From: Schinkia azotoformans LMG 9581
GTDB lineage: Bacteria; Bacillota; Bacilli; Bacillales; Bacillaceae_J
NCBI RefSeq assembly: GCF_000307855.1
Contig: NZ_AJLR01000115.1
Location: 1-33,751, forward strand
DNA: 33,751 bases
Direction of reading: 5' to 3'
The position numbers and the translations under genes were made by a program. Shown here piece after piece: positions 1-7,971 of the stretch. Under the pieces are notes generated by a model, which was not told the DNA's origin, ran no database searches, and worked only from the letters and a program-made list of their open reading frames with translations. Positions within the stretch are counted from its first letter, which is position 1. Each line of letters begins with the position of its first letter.

Positions 1-403
1 GAATTGCCCGTTTTTATGTTATTGCATGGTCAATCCTTTTATTAACAGTTATTATTCAGGCGTTAAGCTTTTTGTATATCATTCCGTTCCATCCCATGAT
101 TTTTGAACTCATTCCGAAAAATCATATTTTTGGGCGTTGGGGCGGCGAGGAATTTTTATTAATTTGTCCAGAAACTTCAAAAATAGAGGCGTTACCATTG
201 GCAGAGTACATTTGCTCGAGTGTCGAATCACATGATTTCCCAGTTGTTCATCGAAATACCTGCTCTTTTGGTGTGGCAACTTACCATCATGGGGAATCCA
301 TGGGGCATTGCTTTCACGCGCTGACAAAGGATTATACCATGCAAAAGACACGGGGAGAAATAAAGCACAGCTTTATCAAGAAACCGATATGCAACATGAA
401 TAA
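1..403 (+). pseudogene. Relic of a 7TM (7TMR-DISM-like) diguanylate cyclase, internally deleted and frameshifted
   Basis: The reading frame is open from the left edge, so the gene starts outside the window. It begins with a hydrophobic stretch (ARFYVIAWSILLLTVII) of the kind found in 7TMR-DISM sensors. It then jumps directly into the second half of a GGDEF domain: FGRWGGEEFLLICPETS with the active-site GGEEF. The membrane helices that should follow and the first half of the GGDEF domain are missing, so an in-frame deletion is inferred near position 100. A one-base loss near 303-306 shifts the frame. The expected C-terminal helix, reading ALLSRADKGLYHAKDTGRNKA, resumes in another frame and ends at the TAA at 401-403. 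Neither fragment could make a working cyclase. TTG 72 is only an apparent start. I am confident about the GGDEF identity and fairly confident about the 7TM part. Confidence 0.8.
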
Positions 404-514
404 ATTTTTTGCTTGAAGATTTTAAACAAAATTGGAGAAGTGCTGGGATTCTTTGTTTAAGCGGAGTTTCCATCATGCTTTGGGGTCCCGAGACATTAAA
501 TGATTGATGAATGC

Positions 515-622
515 CTATTTGGAAAGGGCATTTAACTTAGAATCTTCTAGTTCAAGAATAGTTTTCAAACCGTCTCTCATTAATGTTTGATCATCTGCAA
601 TCAATATTGTTATTGGATTCAT
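515..622 (-). pseudogene. N-terminal stub of a NarL/LuxR-type response regulator
   Basis: A GAGAGA ribosome site precedes an ATG (complement of 620-622) that opens a 35-residue frame beginning MNPITILIADDQTLMRDGLK. This is the first strand, acidic pair (DD) and first helix of a CheY-like receiver domain, as in NarL-family regulators. The frame then runs into unrelated sequence and stops at 515-517. The phosphoacceptor Asp, the rest of the receiver and the HTH domain are absent. It lies between the broken diguanylate cyclase and the HD-GYP gene and fits the general decay of this signalling block. A short peptide could still be translated because the start region is intact. Confidence 0.75.
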
Positions 623-647
623 TCTCTCCACTGTCCTAGTTTTTTCC

Positions 648-1772
648 TTAATCAATCACTTTCTTTATAAAATACAAGTTGTTTGTACTAAGATCTATTT
701 CTTTGCCATGTAGACTTCTCCATTTTTTATCATATATAAGTTTCACTACAGGCTTGCCAATTGGTTTACCCTTGATTTCTGTAACAATCCCAACATCTCC
801 ATTATTTAACAAAACCAGACTTCCCTCAGCGTAAATATTTATAACTTCTAAAAATTCCGAAATAATTTTATAGTCAAATAGAATATCTCCAGAACCAAGT
901 AATAACTCAATTATCTCGCTCGTTGGATATGCAGGTCGATGAGGTCGAGCGTAACTTAATGCAGTATAAACATCTACAACAGCAATGATTCTTGAGAAAA
1001 GATGTAAATCATTATTTTTTAAACCATTAGGATAACCCGATCCATCAAATCGTTCATGGTGTTGATAAGCGGGCAAACTAATCTCTTTTGGAAATTTTTC
1101 TTGTAATATTTGAAAACCAATAATCACATGTTCATTCAATTTCTTTTTTTCGTTTTTAGGTAAAACATAATCGCTATTTAAAAGATTTTGATCAACAAGA
1201 CAATTTCCGATATCGTATAATAAGGCAGCTCTTGCAAGTAAAACTAGTTCACTATTACTCAAATTCAAATTAATACCAATTGCAGTTGCAAGTAATGATG
1301 TTTTTATATATCTATTAAAATGTTCCCTGCCGTTTTCACTGATCACACGAAATTTTAATAGTAATTCTAATATTTCGGTCCGATCAATTGCTTGAAAAAA
1401 AATACTTTCTACTTTTTTTGTATGCTGGATAAAATTAGTTTCAAGCATCATTTTTCCGACCTTTATTGCATCATTTTTAATCATATCCAATAGTCCAGTA
1501 CTATCTAAATGGTTTAACTGGTTTATAATATTAGTATATCGTTGCGGGTTTGCCCCGATTATCTCCATTTTATGATTGTTATTTTTAGCCTCTCCATTGT
1601 GTTCATATTTAACAACAACTTCACTGATACTGTACTTATTAAATAAGATCTGAATTGTTTTATCAGTTAACATTACACCTTTTTTAAGCAAAATGCTCCC
1701 ATTATGATTTATCACATCCATCGACAAAATCATTCCCGGTTTAACTTTTGAAATCGGTATTCTTTGATTCAT
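648..1772 (-). CDS. HD-GYP domain protein lacking the HD dyad (degenerate c-di-GMP phosphodiesterase)
   Basis: This 374-residue cytoplasmic protein has an N-terminal region (1-60) of the kind that precedes HD-GYP domains, then an HD-GYP domain at about 140-310 and a short C-terminal beta-rich tail. Seen: HHERFDGSGYPNG at 238-250 (HHE and GYP motifs intact) and H215 in EHVIIGF. The hallmark HD dyad, however, reads YD at 186-187 (LLYDIGN), and the His expected in the first helix (about 157) is Lys. Active HD-GYP enzymes use these residues to bind two or three metals and hydrolyse c-di-GMP, so I infer weak or no catalysis and perhaps a binding or scaffold role. The start is ATG with GGAGG just upstream. 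It lies 59 bases downstream of the EAL gene on the same strand and may be co-transcribed with it. Confidence 0.85.
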   Translation of the reverse strand: MNQRIPISKVKPGMILSMDVINHNGSILLKKGVMLTDKTIQILFNKYSISEVVVKYEHNGEAKNNNHKMEIIGANPQRYTNIINQLNHLDSTGLLDMIKNDAIKVGKMMLETNFIQHTKKVESIFFQAIDRTEILELLLKFRVISENGREHFNRYIKTSLLATAIGINLNLSNSELVLLARAALLYDIGNCLVDQNLLNSDYVLPKNEKKKLNEHVIIGFQILQEKFPKEISLPAYQHHERFDGSGYPNGLKNNDLHLFSRIIAVVDVYTALSYARPHRPAYPTSEIIELLLGSGDILFDYKIISEFLEVINIYAEGSLVLLNNGDVGIVTEIKGKPIGKPVVKLIYDKKWRSLHGKEIDLSTNNLYFIKKVID

Positions 1773-1831
1773 AATACACTCCTCCCTCTATAAATATTAA
1801 TTTTGTGCCGATTTCAATATACAATTTTCTA

Positions 1832-2695
1832 TTAGTTCATTTTTACTAGTAACTTTCCAAAATCTTCTCCACCAATTGGTTCACTAAAATAAAAGCCTTG
1901 TATAATATTACAACCCACCTTTTTTACAAACTCCATTTGTTCTTTTGTTTCAATCCCTTCAACAACAATAGGTAAATCTAATTGTTTAGCGAGAGAAACA
2001 ATTGATAAAAAAACGATTTTGTCTTTTTTGCTATTATTTATTTTATTTATGAAGGACTTATCAATTTTCAATACATCGACATTAAGCTGTGCCAAATAAC
2101 TTAAAGAATTATAACCCGTTCCAAAGTCATCTAATGCGATGTGAATCCCTAATGTCCTTATATCATCGATAATTGAAATAAAATTCGCGATATTATGAAT
2201 AGTCATTGTTTCTGTTAGCTCAAATACCAAAAATGCTGGATCAACTTTGTTTTTTGTAAGAGTCTGAATAATCGTTTCGATCAAATTTTCTTGATGTAGT
2301 TGAGCAAAAGAAAAATTAATGGATAGTTTCACTTCATATCCGTTTGAATGCCAATATTGCAACTGTCTACAAGCTTTGTCGAAAATCCACTTCCCCAACG
2401 GAATAATAAGTCCAGATTTTTCAAATAATGGTATAAATTGTCCAGGTGATATTTTTCCAATAGTTGGATGATGCCAACGAACTAATGCTTCCGCAGCAAT
2501 TATCTTGTTAGTGTTTAGACAGTATTGAGGCTGGTACACTAAATCAATTTTCCCCTCTATTAATGCACTTTGTAACTCTTTTTCAAAGTATCGTCTATTA
2601 AGAAAATCAATAGTGGATTCCAACTGATGTTGATTGAATTTTTTTATTGATAACCTTTGGTCTTCTCCTGTATTGTTGCTATTTTTAATGTCCAT
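1832..2695 (-). CDS. EAL-domain cyclic-di-GMP phosphodiesterase
   Basis: The protein has 287 residues. After about 40 N-terminal residues it is a single EAL domain with no sensor or membrane segment, so it should be cytosolic. The catalytic signature is complete: EAL at 69-71 in AAEALVRW, Asn in SINFS (127), ELTE at 159-162, LDDFGTGYNSLSYL (DD 189-190), K210 in LKIDKSF, E246 in VVEGIET and the final IIQGFYFSEP. It should hydrolyse c-di-GMP to pGpG. I chose the ATG at 2695 because GAGGGGG lies directly before it; a GTG at 2713 would overlap that site. It stands between two HD-GYP-type genes on the same strand and is the only apparently functional c-di-GMP enzyme in this block. Confidence 0.93.
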   Translation of the reverse strand: MDIKNSNNTGEDQRLSIKKFNQHQLESTIDFLNRRYFEKELQSALIEGKIDLVYQPQYCLNTNKIIAAEALVRWHHPTIGKISPGQFIPLFEKSGLIIPLGKWIFDKACRQLQYWHSNGYEVKLSINFSFAQLHQENLIETIIQTLTKNKVDPAFLVFELTETMTIHNIANFISIIDDIRTLGIHIALDDFGTGYNSLSYLAQLNVDVLKIDKSFINKINNSKKDKIVFLSIVSLAKQLDLPIVVEGIETKEQMEFVKKVGCNIIQGFYFSEPIGGEDFGKLLVKMN

Positions 2696-2756
2696 CTTAT
2701 CCCCCTCTAACACATTAATTTTTAAGGACTATAGATACATTTAATTGTAAATAACA

Positions 2757-3107
2757 TCAATAAGCATTTTTGTTCTTTTCAAAAGTTAAAGTAGCTTTTG
2801 CAAGTAAAATGAGTTCTTCAGTATTCATATTCAAGTTAATGCCAATTCCTATTGCATATATAGACGTTTTTATATATCTATAAAAATGGATACGCCCATT
2901 ATCGTTTGTAATTAGTAATTTTAAAAGAAACTCCAAAATTTGCTTCTGTTCAATTGCTTTTAGAAAAATTTGTTTTACTTTTTTAGGATATGGCACTAAA
3001 TTTGTTTCAATAGTCATTATTGCCGCCCTTTCTACTTCTTTTTTAATGGTTATCATATCTTTACTGTAATCAATCCTGCCTTCCCTAGTTGGTAATACTT
3101 TCATCAT
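2757..3107 (-). pseudogene. Truncated HD-GYP paralogue
   Basis: This 116-residue frame is clearly related to residues 105-185 of the neighbouring 374-residue HD-GYP protein. Compare GRIHFYRYIKTSIYAIGIGINLN here with GREHFNRYIKTSLLATAIGINLN there, followed by ELILLAKATL against ELVLLARAAL. It ends exactly where the HD motif would begin, with an unrelated tail (TFEKNKNAY). The N-terminal 100 residues of the paralogue are also replaced by a short leader. A ribosome site (GAGGAAAG) precedes ATG 3107, so it may still be translated. I read it as the remains of a tandem duplication. A small surviving protein-interaction module is possible but nothing supports it. Confidence 0.75.
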
Positions 3108-4041
3108 TTACTTTCCTCCAGCTTTTTTATTATTGCTCCCAGAAAAATGGGGTTTATACAGTTTAATTGTAATTTCGAAAAGTCATATTTTTCATGACCA
3201 ATAGTCATAAAGAAAGTAACAAAATGGTATGGGGATTATATTTTTCCTATGGATGTTAACATTTAAAGTAATGACAATGTGAAGTAATTAGTATCTTTTT
3301 ACTAGACCTCAACAAGCGAATTCATCAGTTACCTGTTGTAATGTAATTTGAGAAAAACATGTCGCAATATTTTTGATAAAATTGATAATACTTTATAATG
3401 ATTACAGACAAGAAGAGATTTCTGAACAAAAATCACTAAAGTCGGTAATTTATTTGGTGAAACAATTGCTAGTGGGTTTTTCAAATAAGTGGTTTAAAAC
3501 TTGATAATGGGATCCATTCGGACCTTGTCCAGGGTATAACTCAATTTAAAAAAAGATAATAATCGTTACCAGCAGAGAATTCGGAGGATTTTTTGGTATA
3601 TTATAATGAGATAACCGAAAAATGTTAACGGGTTGTGGTCTGTCTTTTTTACGGTAAAGTTTCCTTTCTTCAATCGCGTCATTGGCAAATGATCTCACCC
3701 GAAGACTAAAACTACGAAATGTTAAAAAAAGTTTGTGTAAGTAGATGATAGATTTAATGAGCAAGGAATTGTTGATCCGTTTTGTTATTCAATAACTCCG
3801 TCATAAATACAAAGATGCATTGCTCAAGTAAGGCTCCTAATCTTGTTTGTAACGTTCAATTTCTTTCAAGGTTAGTTTACTTTCAAGTTGGTACAATTTT
3901 TTAAAGCATTTTAAATACCGACATCTGTTGCCGGAAAAAGGTTAGGCATATAAGAGTTCTTAGTGAAAATAAATATTCTAAGAAGCAGGTTGCTTACAAT
4001 TGAATATTATAGTCTTTTAGGACGAATGTCAATGATTTTTT
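3108..4041. other. Intergenic stretch without a convincing gene
   Basis: About 0.93 kb of AT-rich sequence contains only short frames with no ribosome site and no family I recognise. Two pieces look weakly coding. On the plus strand, an open stretch ends at the TGA at 3502-3504 and contains EEISEQKSLKSVIYLVKQLL. On the minus strand, 3837-3911 encodes CFKKLYQLESKLTLKEIER before a stop. Both resemble relic gene ends. A 72-residue minus-strand frame at 3546-3764 has odd composition and no start signals, so I do not accept it. No repeat, tRNA or strong hairpin was seen. Confidence 0.5.
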
Positions 4042-4079
4042 TCTTAAAATACGAAAGATGTCTTAAAGTGCGAAAGGAG
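4042..4079 (+). repeat. Tandem 19-base direct repeat upstream of the repressor gene (candidate operator)
   Basis: Two adjacent 19-base units, TCTTAAAATACGAAAGATG (4042-4060) and TCTTAAAGTGCGAAAGGAG (4061-4079), match at 15 of 19 positions. The second unit runs into the ribosome site of the S24-type repressor that starts at 4087. Direct repeats at two helical turns next to a self-standing repressor suggest autoregulatory binding sites. That role is inferred from position only. Confidence 0.5.
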
Positions 4080-4086
4080 ATGTAAT

Positions 4087-4953
4087 ATGTCGGACATCTT
4101 GATAAAAGAATTAGGAGAACGCATTCGCAGTGTTAGAAAAGAAAGAAATATGACGCTACACGATTTACAGGAAGCTACAGGTATGTCAAATAGTGCATTA
4201 AGTAAAGTTGAAAGAGGGGCTGTAGTCGTTGGGGCCGACAATTTATACGCTATTAGCAAAACATTAGGAGTCAGTATTGATTGGCTTATCACAGGAAATG
4301 CCCCTGCGATTAATAAAATAAACGAATTGTCTTATAAGACAAAAAAACTTGATGATGAATTTCTCATCAATGAAGTTATTTCTATTTTCAATGAGTTAAG
4401 CCGTAAAGAAAGAGAAGACTTGTTTTTTGTTATTAAAGGCGCAGAACTAATGATAAAAAGACAATCAACTAGAAATAAAAATGAAGCTGAAAATAATACT
4501 TCAAAAATAACAATTGAGAAGTCCGATTACAACTATAGTAATGAAAGTAAAATGATTAAATTACCAGTGTTAGGCGTAGCAGCAGCTGGAGCACCAATGG
4601 AGGCGATTCCTTACATAGAAGGTTATCTTGAAGTTCAAGAAAAATATAAAGATTGTTTTATCGTACGGATCAAAGGAGATTCGATGATCAATGCAGGAAT
4701 AGAAAACGGTGGTTATGCTCTCGTCAGACAGCAGCAAGTAGTAGAGAGCGGGGAAGTTGCATTAGTCATGGTGGACAACAATGTGACAATTAAACGCTTT
4801 AAAAGAGAAGGTGAGAAAGTCGTCCTTATCCCAGAAAACAACAACATGTCTCCAATGGTTTATACAAAAAGTTTAGACGTAAAGATCCTGGGCAAAGTTG
4901 TCAAGTGGTACTCCGCCCAGGAAGCAGCAAACATTTTTAAAGAAGAAATATAA
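4087..4953 (+). CDS. XRE-family repressor with LexA-like S24 autoprotease domain
   Basis: This 288-residue protein resembles phage CI repressors. Residues 7-66 form a Cro/CI helix-turn-helix (TLHDLQEATGMSNSALSKVERG). Residues 67-155 are a charged linker. Residues 158-275 are an S24/LexA peptidase fold: VLGVAAAGAP carries the Ala167-Gly168 self-cleavage site, GDSM supplies the nucleophile Ser199, and the conserved Lys is K236 in VTIKRF. All catalytic parts are present, so it probably cleaves itself when RecA filaments form. The start is ATG after AAAGGAGATG. No other phage gene lies nearby, so it is an orphan repressor or the survivor of a lost element. It is probably autoregulated through the tandem repeat just upstream. 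Confidence 0.9.
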   Translation: MSDILIKELGERIRSVRKERNMTLHDLQEATGMSNSALSKVERGAVVVGADNLYAISKTLGVSIDWLITGNAPAINKINELSYKTKKLDDEFLINEVISIFNELSRKEREDLFFVIKGAELMIKRQSTRNKNEAENNTSKITIEKSDYNYSNESKMIKLPVLGVAAAGAPMEAIPYIEGYLEVQEKYKDCFIVRIKGDSMINAGIENGGYALVRQQQVVESGEVALVMVDNNVTIKRFKREGEKVVLIPENNNMSPMVYTKSLDVKILGKVVKWYSAQEAANIFKEEI

Positions 4954-5075
4954 ATTGTATATTTATATATAGTTTTGTATAAACTGATACATTAAACCAA
5001 ATTTCACGTTGTTTATAAATCTTTACTTAAATTAGTAACTTTTTTTGTTGAAATTTCTGGCAAAAGCATAGTGTT

Positions 5076-5129
5076 ACACCATCGTTTAAACCCTTGAAAA
5101 CTCAATGTTTACAAGGGTTATAGTGGTGT
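5076..5129. repeat. Nested inverted repeat (two-step hairpin) downstream of the repressor gene
   Basis: The inner arms AACCCTTG (5089-5096) and CAAGGGTT (5112-5119) pair perfectly around a 15-base loop. The outer arms ACACCA (5076-5081) and TGGTGT (5124-5129) also pair, with small internal loops. There is no T-tract directly after it, so it is a poor intrinsic terminator. The paired-arm layout resembles a recombinase or repressor site, and it lies about 120 bases after an orphan CI-like gene. An attachment-site relic is conceivable but unproven. Confidence 0.45.
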
Positions 5130-5175
5130 CTTCTGTCAAACTTAAGTTAAAAACATTATATAGTTAAATAGAATT

Positions 5176-5555
5176 TCAATAAACATGTATTATTTTTTTT
5201 TCTGAAAAGAAATTGGCAATGGCAAAAGAAGCTGCTCCAATGGCAGTAGAATAGTTGCCTAAAAGGGAAAAACGGATTTCTGTACTTGACTTATGGGTTA
5301 AAGGTGTTAATGATATTTACCATTCCAATGCTGATATACACTTGGTTGTTGACGTTTTTTCCAGCCCATATAGTTGTTCTCCATGTGCCCCGGCATTTGC
5401 TTCATTTTCAATTTTCGTTGGAATATGAAATTGCTCCTCGATAATTTTTTGTAAATCGATGTTTTTCCAGTTTAAATTGGGTGCAAACAAAATGTTATCA
5501 TCTGGACCCGCTTGTCCGGGAACTCCTATTCCGCACAAATGTATTATCAGATTCT
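5176..5555 (-). pseudogene. ROK-family (XylR/NagC-type) regulator or sugar kinase relic
   Basis: The frame from about 5555 down to 5317 reads CGIGVPGQAGPDDNILFAPNLNWKNIDL followed by IPTKIENEANAGAHGEQLYG, the core of the ROK sugar-binding fold. It then breaks off. Later pieces GIGMVNIINTFNP and EIRFSLLGNYSTAIGAASFAIANFF, in shifted frames, match the family's C-terminal end before a stop at 5176-5178. The N-terminal half, including any HTH domain, and the ROK zinc-motif region are missing. The broken 5' end lies about 55 bases from a REP copy at 5610. It is certainly non-functional. Confidence 0.8.
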
Positions 5556-5609
5556 TGTTCCATTCCTAATGAGCTCATTAGGCTTCAACGTTTTTGCTAC
5601 CAGAAGAAC

Positions 5610-5636
5610 GGGACACGGGGTCGGGAACTGTGTCCC
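5610..5636 (+). repeat. REP-like palindrome, copy 1
   Basis: Arms GGGACAC and GTGTCCC flank the 13-base core GGGGTCGGGAACT, giving a perfect 7-bp stem. It sits between the ROK relic and the efe promoter. It belongs to the family described in the findings. Confidence 0.9.
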
Positions 5637-5651
5637 ATTATAAAAAAGTTA

Positions 5652-5707
5652 TTGAAAACAGTTATCAAAAGTGTATAATATTTACATACAGATGAGAATG
5701 AATATCA
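5652..5707 (+). promoter_or_regulatory. efe operon promoter with Fur box
   Basis: A sigma-A promoter is visible: TTGAAA (5652-5657), a 16-base spacer and TATAAT (5674-5679). Just downstream, TGAGAATGAATATCA (5693-5707) matches the Bacillus Fur box TGATAATNATTATCA at 12 of the 14 defined positions. Its location over the expected transcription start fits repression by Fur-Fe(II). This agrees with the iron-uptake genes that follow; Fur control of EfeUOB is known in B. subtilis. Confidence 0.8.
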
Positions 5708-5746
5708 ATATCAGTTTGAAAATACATAAGGGGAGTGTTTTATTTT

Positions 5747-6607
5747 ATGAAAAAAATATCAGTAACATTTGTCATTCTTTTATCTAGTACTCTACTATTC
5801 GGTTGTGCTCAATCGGATGAAACGGTAAAGCCATCGTCTCAAGAGGGTGTTAAACAGGAAACAACAGCGGTGACTTCGAATCCGCTTGAGGAAGTGACTA
5901 AGCAATATCGTGAATATGCAATTGGAGAAATTGATGCTTTTGTTACAGCGACTGAAGAATTCACAACGGCAATCAAAAACGGCGATTTAGAAAAGGCAAA
6001 AGAACTTTATGCACCAAGTCGTGTTCATTATGAGCGGGCTGAGCCAATTGCAGAGGTCTTCGGGGATTTGGATCCAAAGATTGATGCTCGTGAAGGTGAT
6101 GTTCCTGAAAATGAATGGGGCGGATACCACAGATTAGAAAAAGGATTATGGATTGATAACACGACAAAAGGCTATGAAGACTATGCGGATCAGCTAATGA
6201 AGGATGTTCATTTGCTCCGTGCAAAGGTTGAAACCGTTGAGGTAACACCTGATTTATTAATTACTGGTGCTGTAGATCTGCTTAATGAAGTTTCAACATC
6301 AAAAGTAACCGGTGAAGAGGATCGTTATTCTCATACAGATTTATATGACTTCATGGCAAACGTGGAAGGTGCCGAAAAAATTTACCTATTATTAAAACCA
6401 GCATTAGATGTCAAAGATGCTGACCTTTCAAAACTAATTAGTGATAAGTTTTCAATACTTTATCGATTATTAGCAGAGCATAAACAAGGTGATAGTTTTG
6501 TATCTTATACGGAATTAACAAAAGATGAAGTAAAAGCATTAAGTCAAGCCCTTGATGCACTTGCTGAACCGCTATCACAAATCGGTATCGTTGTGGAGGG
6601 AGTTTAA
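5747..6607 (+). CDS. efeO: EfeO/EfeM-type iron uptake lipoprotein (imelysin, M75 family)
   Basis: This 286-residue protein starts with a lipoprotein signal: a basic start, a hydrophobic run and the lipobox LLFGC with Cys20 as the lipidated residue. It should therefore be anchored outside the membrane. The rest (about 45-286) is a helical imelysin/EfeO domain with the HxxE motif HRLEKG (H128, E131) in GYHRLEKGLW, thought to bind iron. There is no N-terminal cupredoxin domain, so it is the short EfeM type. I chose ATG 5747, 11 bases after AAGGGGAG; the upstream GTG at 5735 overlaps that site. The stop codon TAA is directly followed by the GTG of efeB, so translation is coupled. In B. subtilis the equivalent is YwbM. 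Confidence 0.92.
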   Translation: MKKISVTFVILLSSTLLFGCAQSDETVKPSSQEGVKQETTAVTSNPLEEVTKQYREYAIGEIDAFVTATEEFTTAIKNGDLEKAKELYAPSRVHYERAEPIAEVFGDLDPKIDAREGDVPENEWGGYHRLEKGLWIDNTTKGYEDYADQLMKDVHLLRAKVETVEVTPDLLITGAVDLLNEVSTSKVTGEEDRYSHTDLYDFMANVEGAEKIYLLLKPALDVKDADLSKLISDKFSILYRLLAEHKQGDSFVSYTELTKDEVKALSQALDALAEPLSQIGIVVEGV

Positions 6608-7912
6608 GTGGCAGATTATCAATCTGACAAACAAACGAAGCGAGAGGGTAATGCTATATCACGTCGTAATTTATTAAAATTAGCCGGTGTTGGTGGACTT
6701 GGTGTAATCATTGGAGCAACAGGAGCAGGAAGCGTTTTGAACTTGGTAGAAGGCGAAGCAAAAAAAATGGATGCTTCGCCTTCTTTAGGAAATGATATCG
6801 TTCCATTTTACGGAAAGCATCAAGCTGGTATTGCAACGGAGGCTCAGAATCATGTGTACTTTGCATCACTAGAAGTGACAGCTTCTTCATTAGATGATTT
6901 GAAATCATTATTTCAAGAATGGACAGTCGCAGCTTCCCTGATGACGCAAGGACAGCCCGTTGGAGAGGCTTTAACAAATGGCTATGTACCGCCAAAGGAT
7001 ACAGGCGAAGCGGAGGGTCTTTCAGCGGCTAATTTGACAATTACTTTTGGAGTTGGTCCGAGTCTTTTCGTAAAAGATGGAAAGGATCGGTTTGGTCTTA
7101 AATCAAAGCAACCTAAAGAATTAGTTGACCTTCCTCCTTTTCCGCTTGATGCTCTAAAAGAAGAATGGACAGGTGGCGATATTTGTATTCAAGCTTGTGC
7201 GGATGACCCACAGGTGGCCTTTCATGCAGCAAGGAACTTACTCCGAATTGCTCGTGGAAAAGCCATTCTTCACTGGGCACAGGCAGGTTTTCAACGGACC
7301 AAGCAGGCAGATGCCAATAAAGAAACACCTCGAAATCTTTTTGGATTCAAAGACGGGACGGCTAACATCAATGTAGTAGATGATAAAGAGATGAATAAAC
7401 ATGTCTGGGTACAGGGTGAAGATGGACCGGCTTGGTTAACAAATGGTACGTATTTGATAGTCCGTAAGATTCAAATGTATATAGAAGTATGGGATCGTAC
7501 CACGCTTCGTGAACAGGAAAATACATTTGGTAGACACCGTGCTTCGGGTGCACCGTTAGGTCAGGAAAAAGAACACGAAAAAATGGATTTGGCCCGAAAA
7601 AATGAGCAGGGCGATTATGTAATTCCCGAAGATTCGCATGCCCGTATTGCCTTTGGTGATGGTAAACAAAAGATTTTACGTCGCCCTTATTCCTATGCGG
7701 ATGGAATGGATCCTAAAACAGGTAGCCTTGATGCAGGACTATTATTTTTAAGCTTCCAACAAAGCCCGTCAACCTCATTCATACCCATGCAGGAACGATT
7801 GTCCCGTATCGATAAGCTTAATGAATATACAGTACACCGTGGAAGCGCCATTTTTGCTATTTTTCCAGGAATTAAAAAAGGAGAATACATCGGACAGACA
7901 TTATTTGGATAA
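6608..7912 (+). CDS. efeB: EfeB/YwbN-type DyP peroxidase, Tat-exported
   Basis: The 434-residue protein begins with a twin-arginine signal, SRRNLLKLAG at 18-27 followed by a hydrophobic helix, so it should be exported folded with its haem. The body is a dye-decolourising peroxidase: GFKDG (246-250) supplies the distal Asp249, RHRASGAPLG follows at 309-318, and His344 in DSHAR is the likely proximal haem ligand. In EfeUOB systems this haem enzyme works outside the membrane and oxidises Fe(II) for uptake by EfeU. The start GTG abuts the efeO stop, with GGAGGGAG upstream. No tatA or tatC gene lies in the window, so a Tat translocase elsewhere is implied. Confidence 0.93.
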   Translation: MADYQSDKQTKREGNAISRRNLLKLAGVGGLGVIIGATGAGSVLNLVEGEAKKMDASPSLGNDIVPFYGKHQAGIATEAQNHVYFASLEVTASSLDDLKSLFQEWTVAASLMTQGQPVGEALTNGYVPPKDTGEAEGLSAANLTITFGVGPSLFVKDGKDRFGLKSKQPKELVDLPPFPLDALKEEWTGGDICIQACADDPQVAFHAARNLLRIARGKAILHWAQAGFQRTKQADANKETPRNLFGFKDGTANINVVDDKEMNKHVWVQGEDGPAWLTNGTYLIVRKIQMYIEVWDRTTLREQENTFGRHRASGAPLGQEKEHEKMDLARKNEQGDYVIPEDSHARIAFGDGKQKILRRPYSYADGMDPKTGSLDAGLLFLSFQQSPSTSFIPMQERLSRIDKLNEYTVHRGSAIFAIFPGIKKGEYIGQTLFG

Positions 7913-7917
7913 CAATG

Positions 7918-7945
7918 AAACTTTGCAGCTAGCAAAGTTTTTTTC
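7918..7945 (+). terminator. Intrinsic terminator inside the efe operon
   Basis: AAACTTTGC (7918-7926) and GCAAAGTTT (7932-7940) form a perfect 9-bp stem with a 5-base loop, continued by a T-run. It lies between efeB and efeU, and no separate promoter for efeU is evident. It probably lets only part of the transcripts read on, lowering the membrane permease relative to the two exported proteins. Confidence 0.75.
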
Positions 7946-7971
7946 TACATTTTACAAGGAGTGGAATAATA

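Noticed and set aside
3546-3764. 72-residue minus-strand frame in the 3.1-4.0 kb gap
   Set aside because: No ribosome site, no recognisable motif and composition unlike neighbours; treated as chance.
4087-5129. Prophage or integrative element around the CI-like repressor
   Set aside because: No integrase, excisionase, structural or conjugation gene is visible within several kb, and no direct attachment repeat was seen. Kept only as a possible relic.
5071-5135. Nested palindrome as an intrinsic terminator of the repressor gene
   Set aside because: There is no T-run after the right arm and the loop is long, so termination is unlikely. Listed as an inverted repeat instead.
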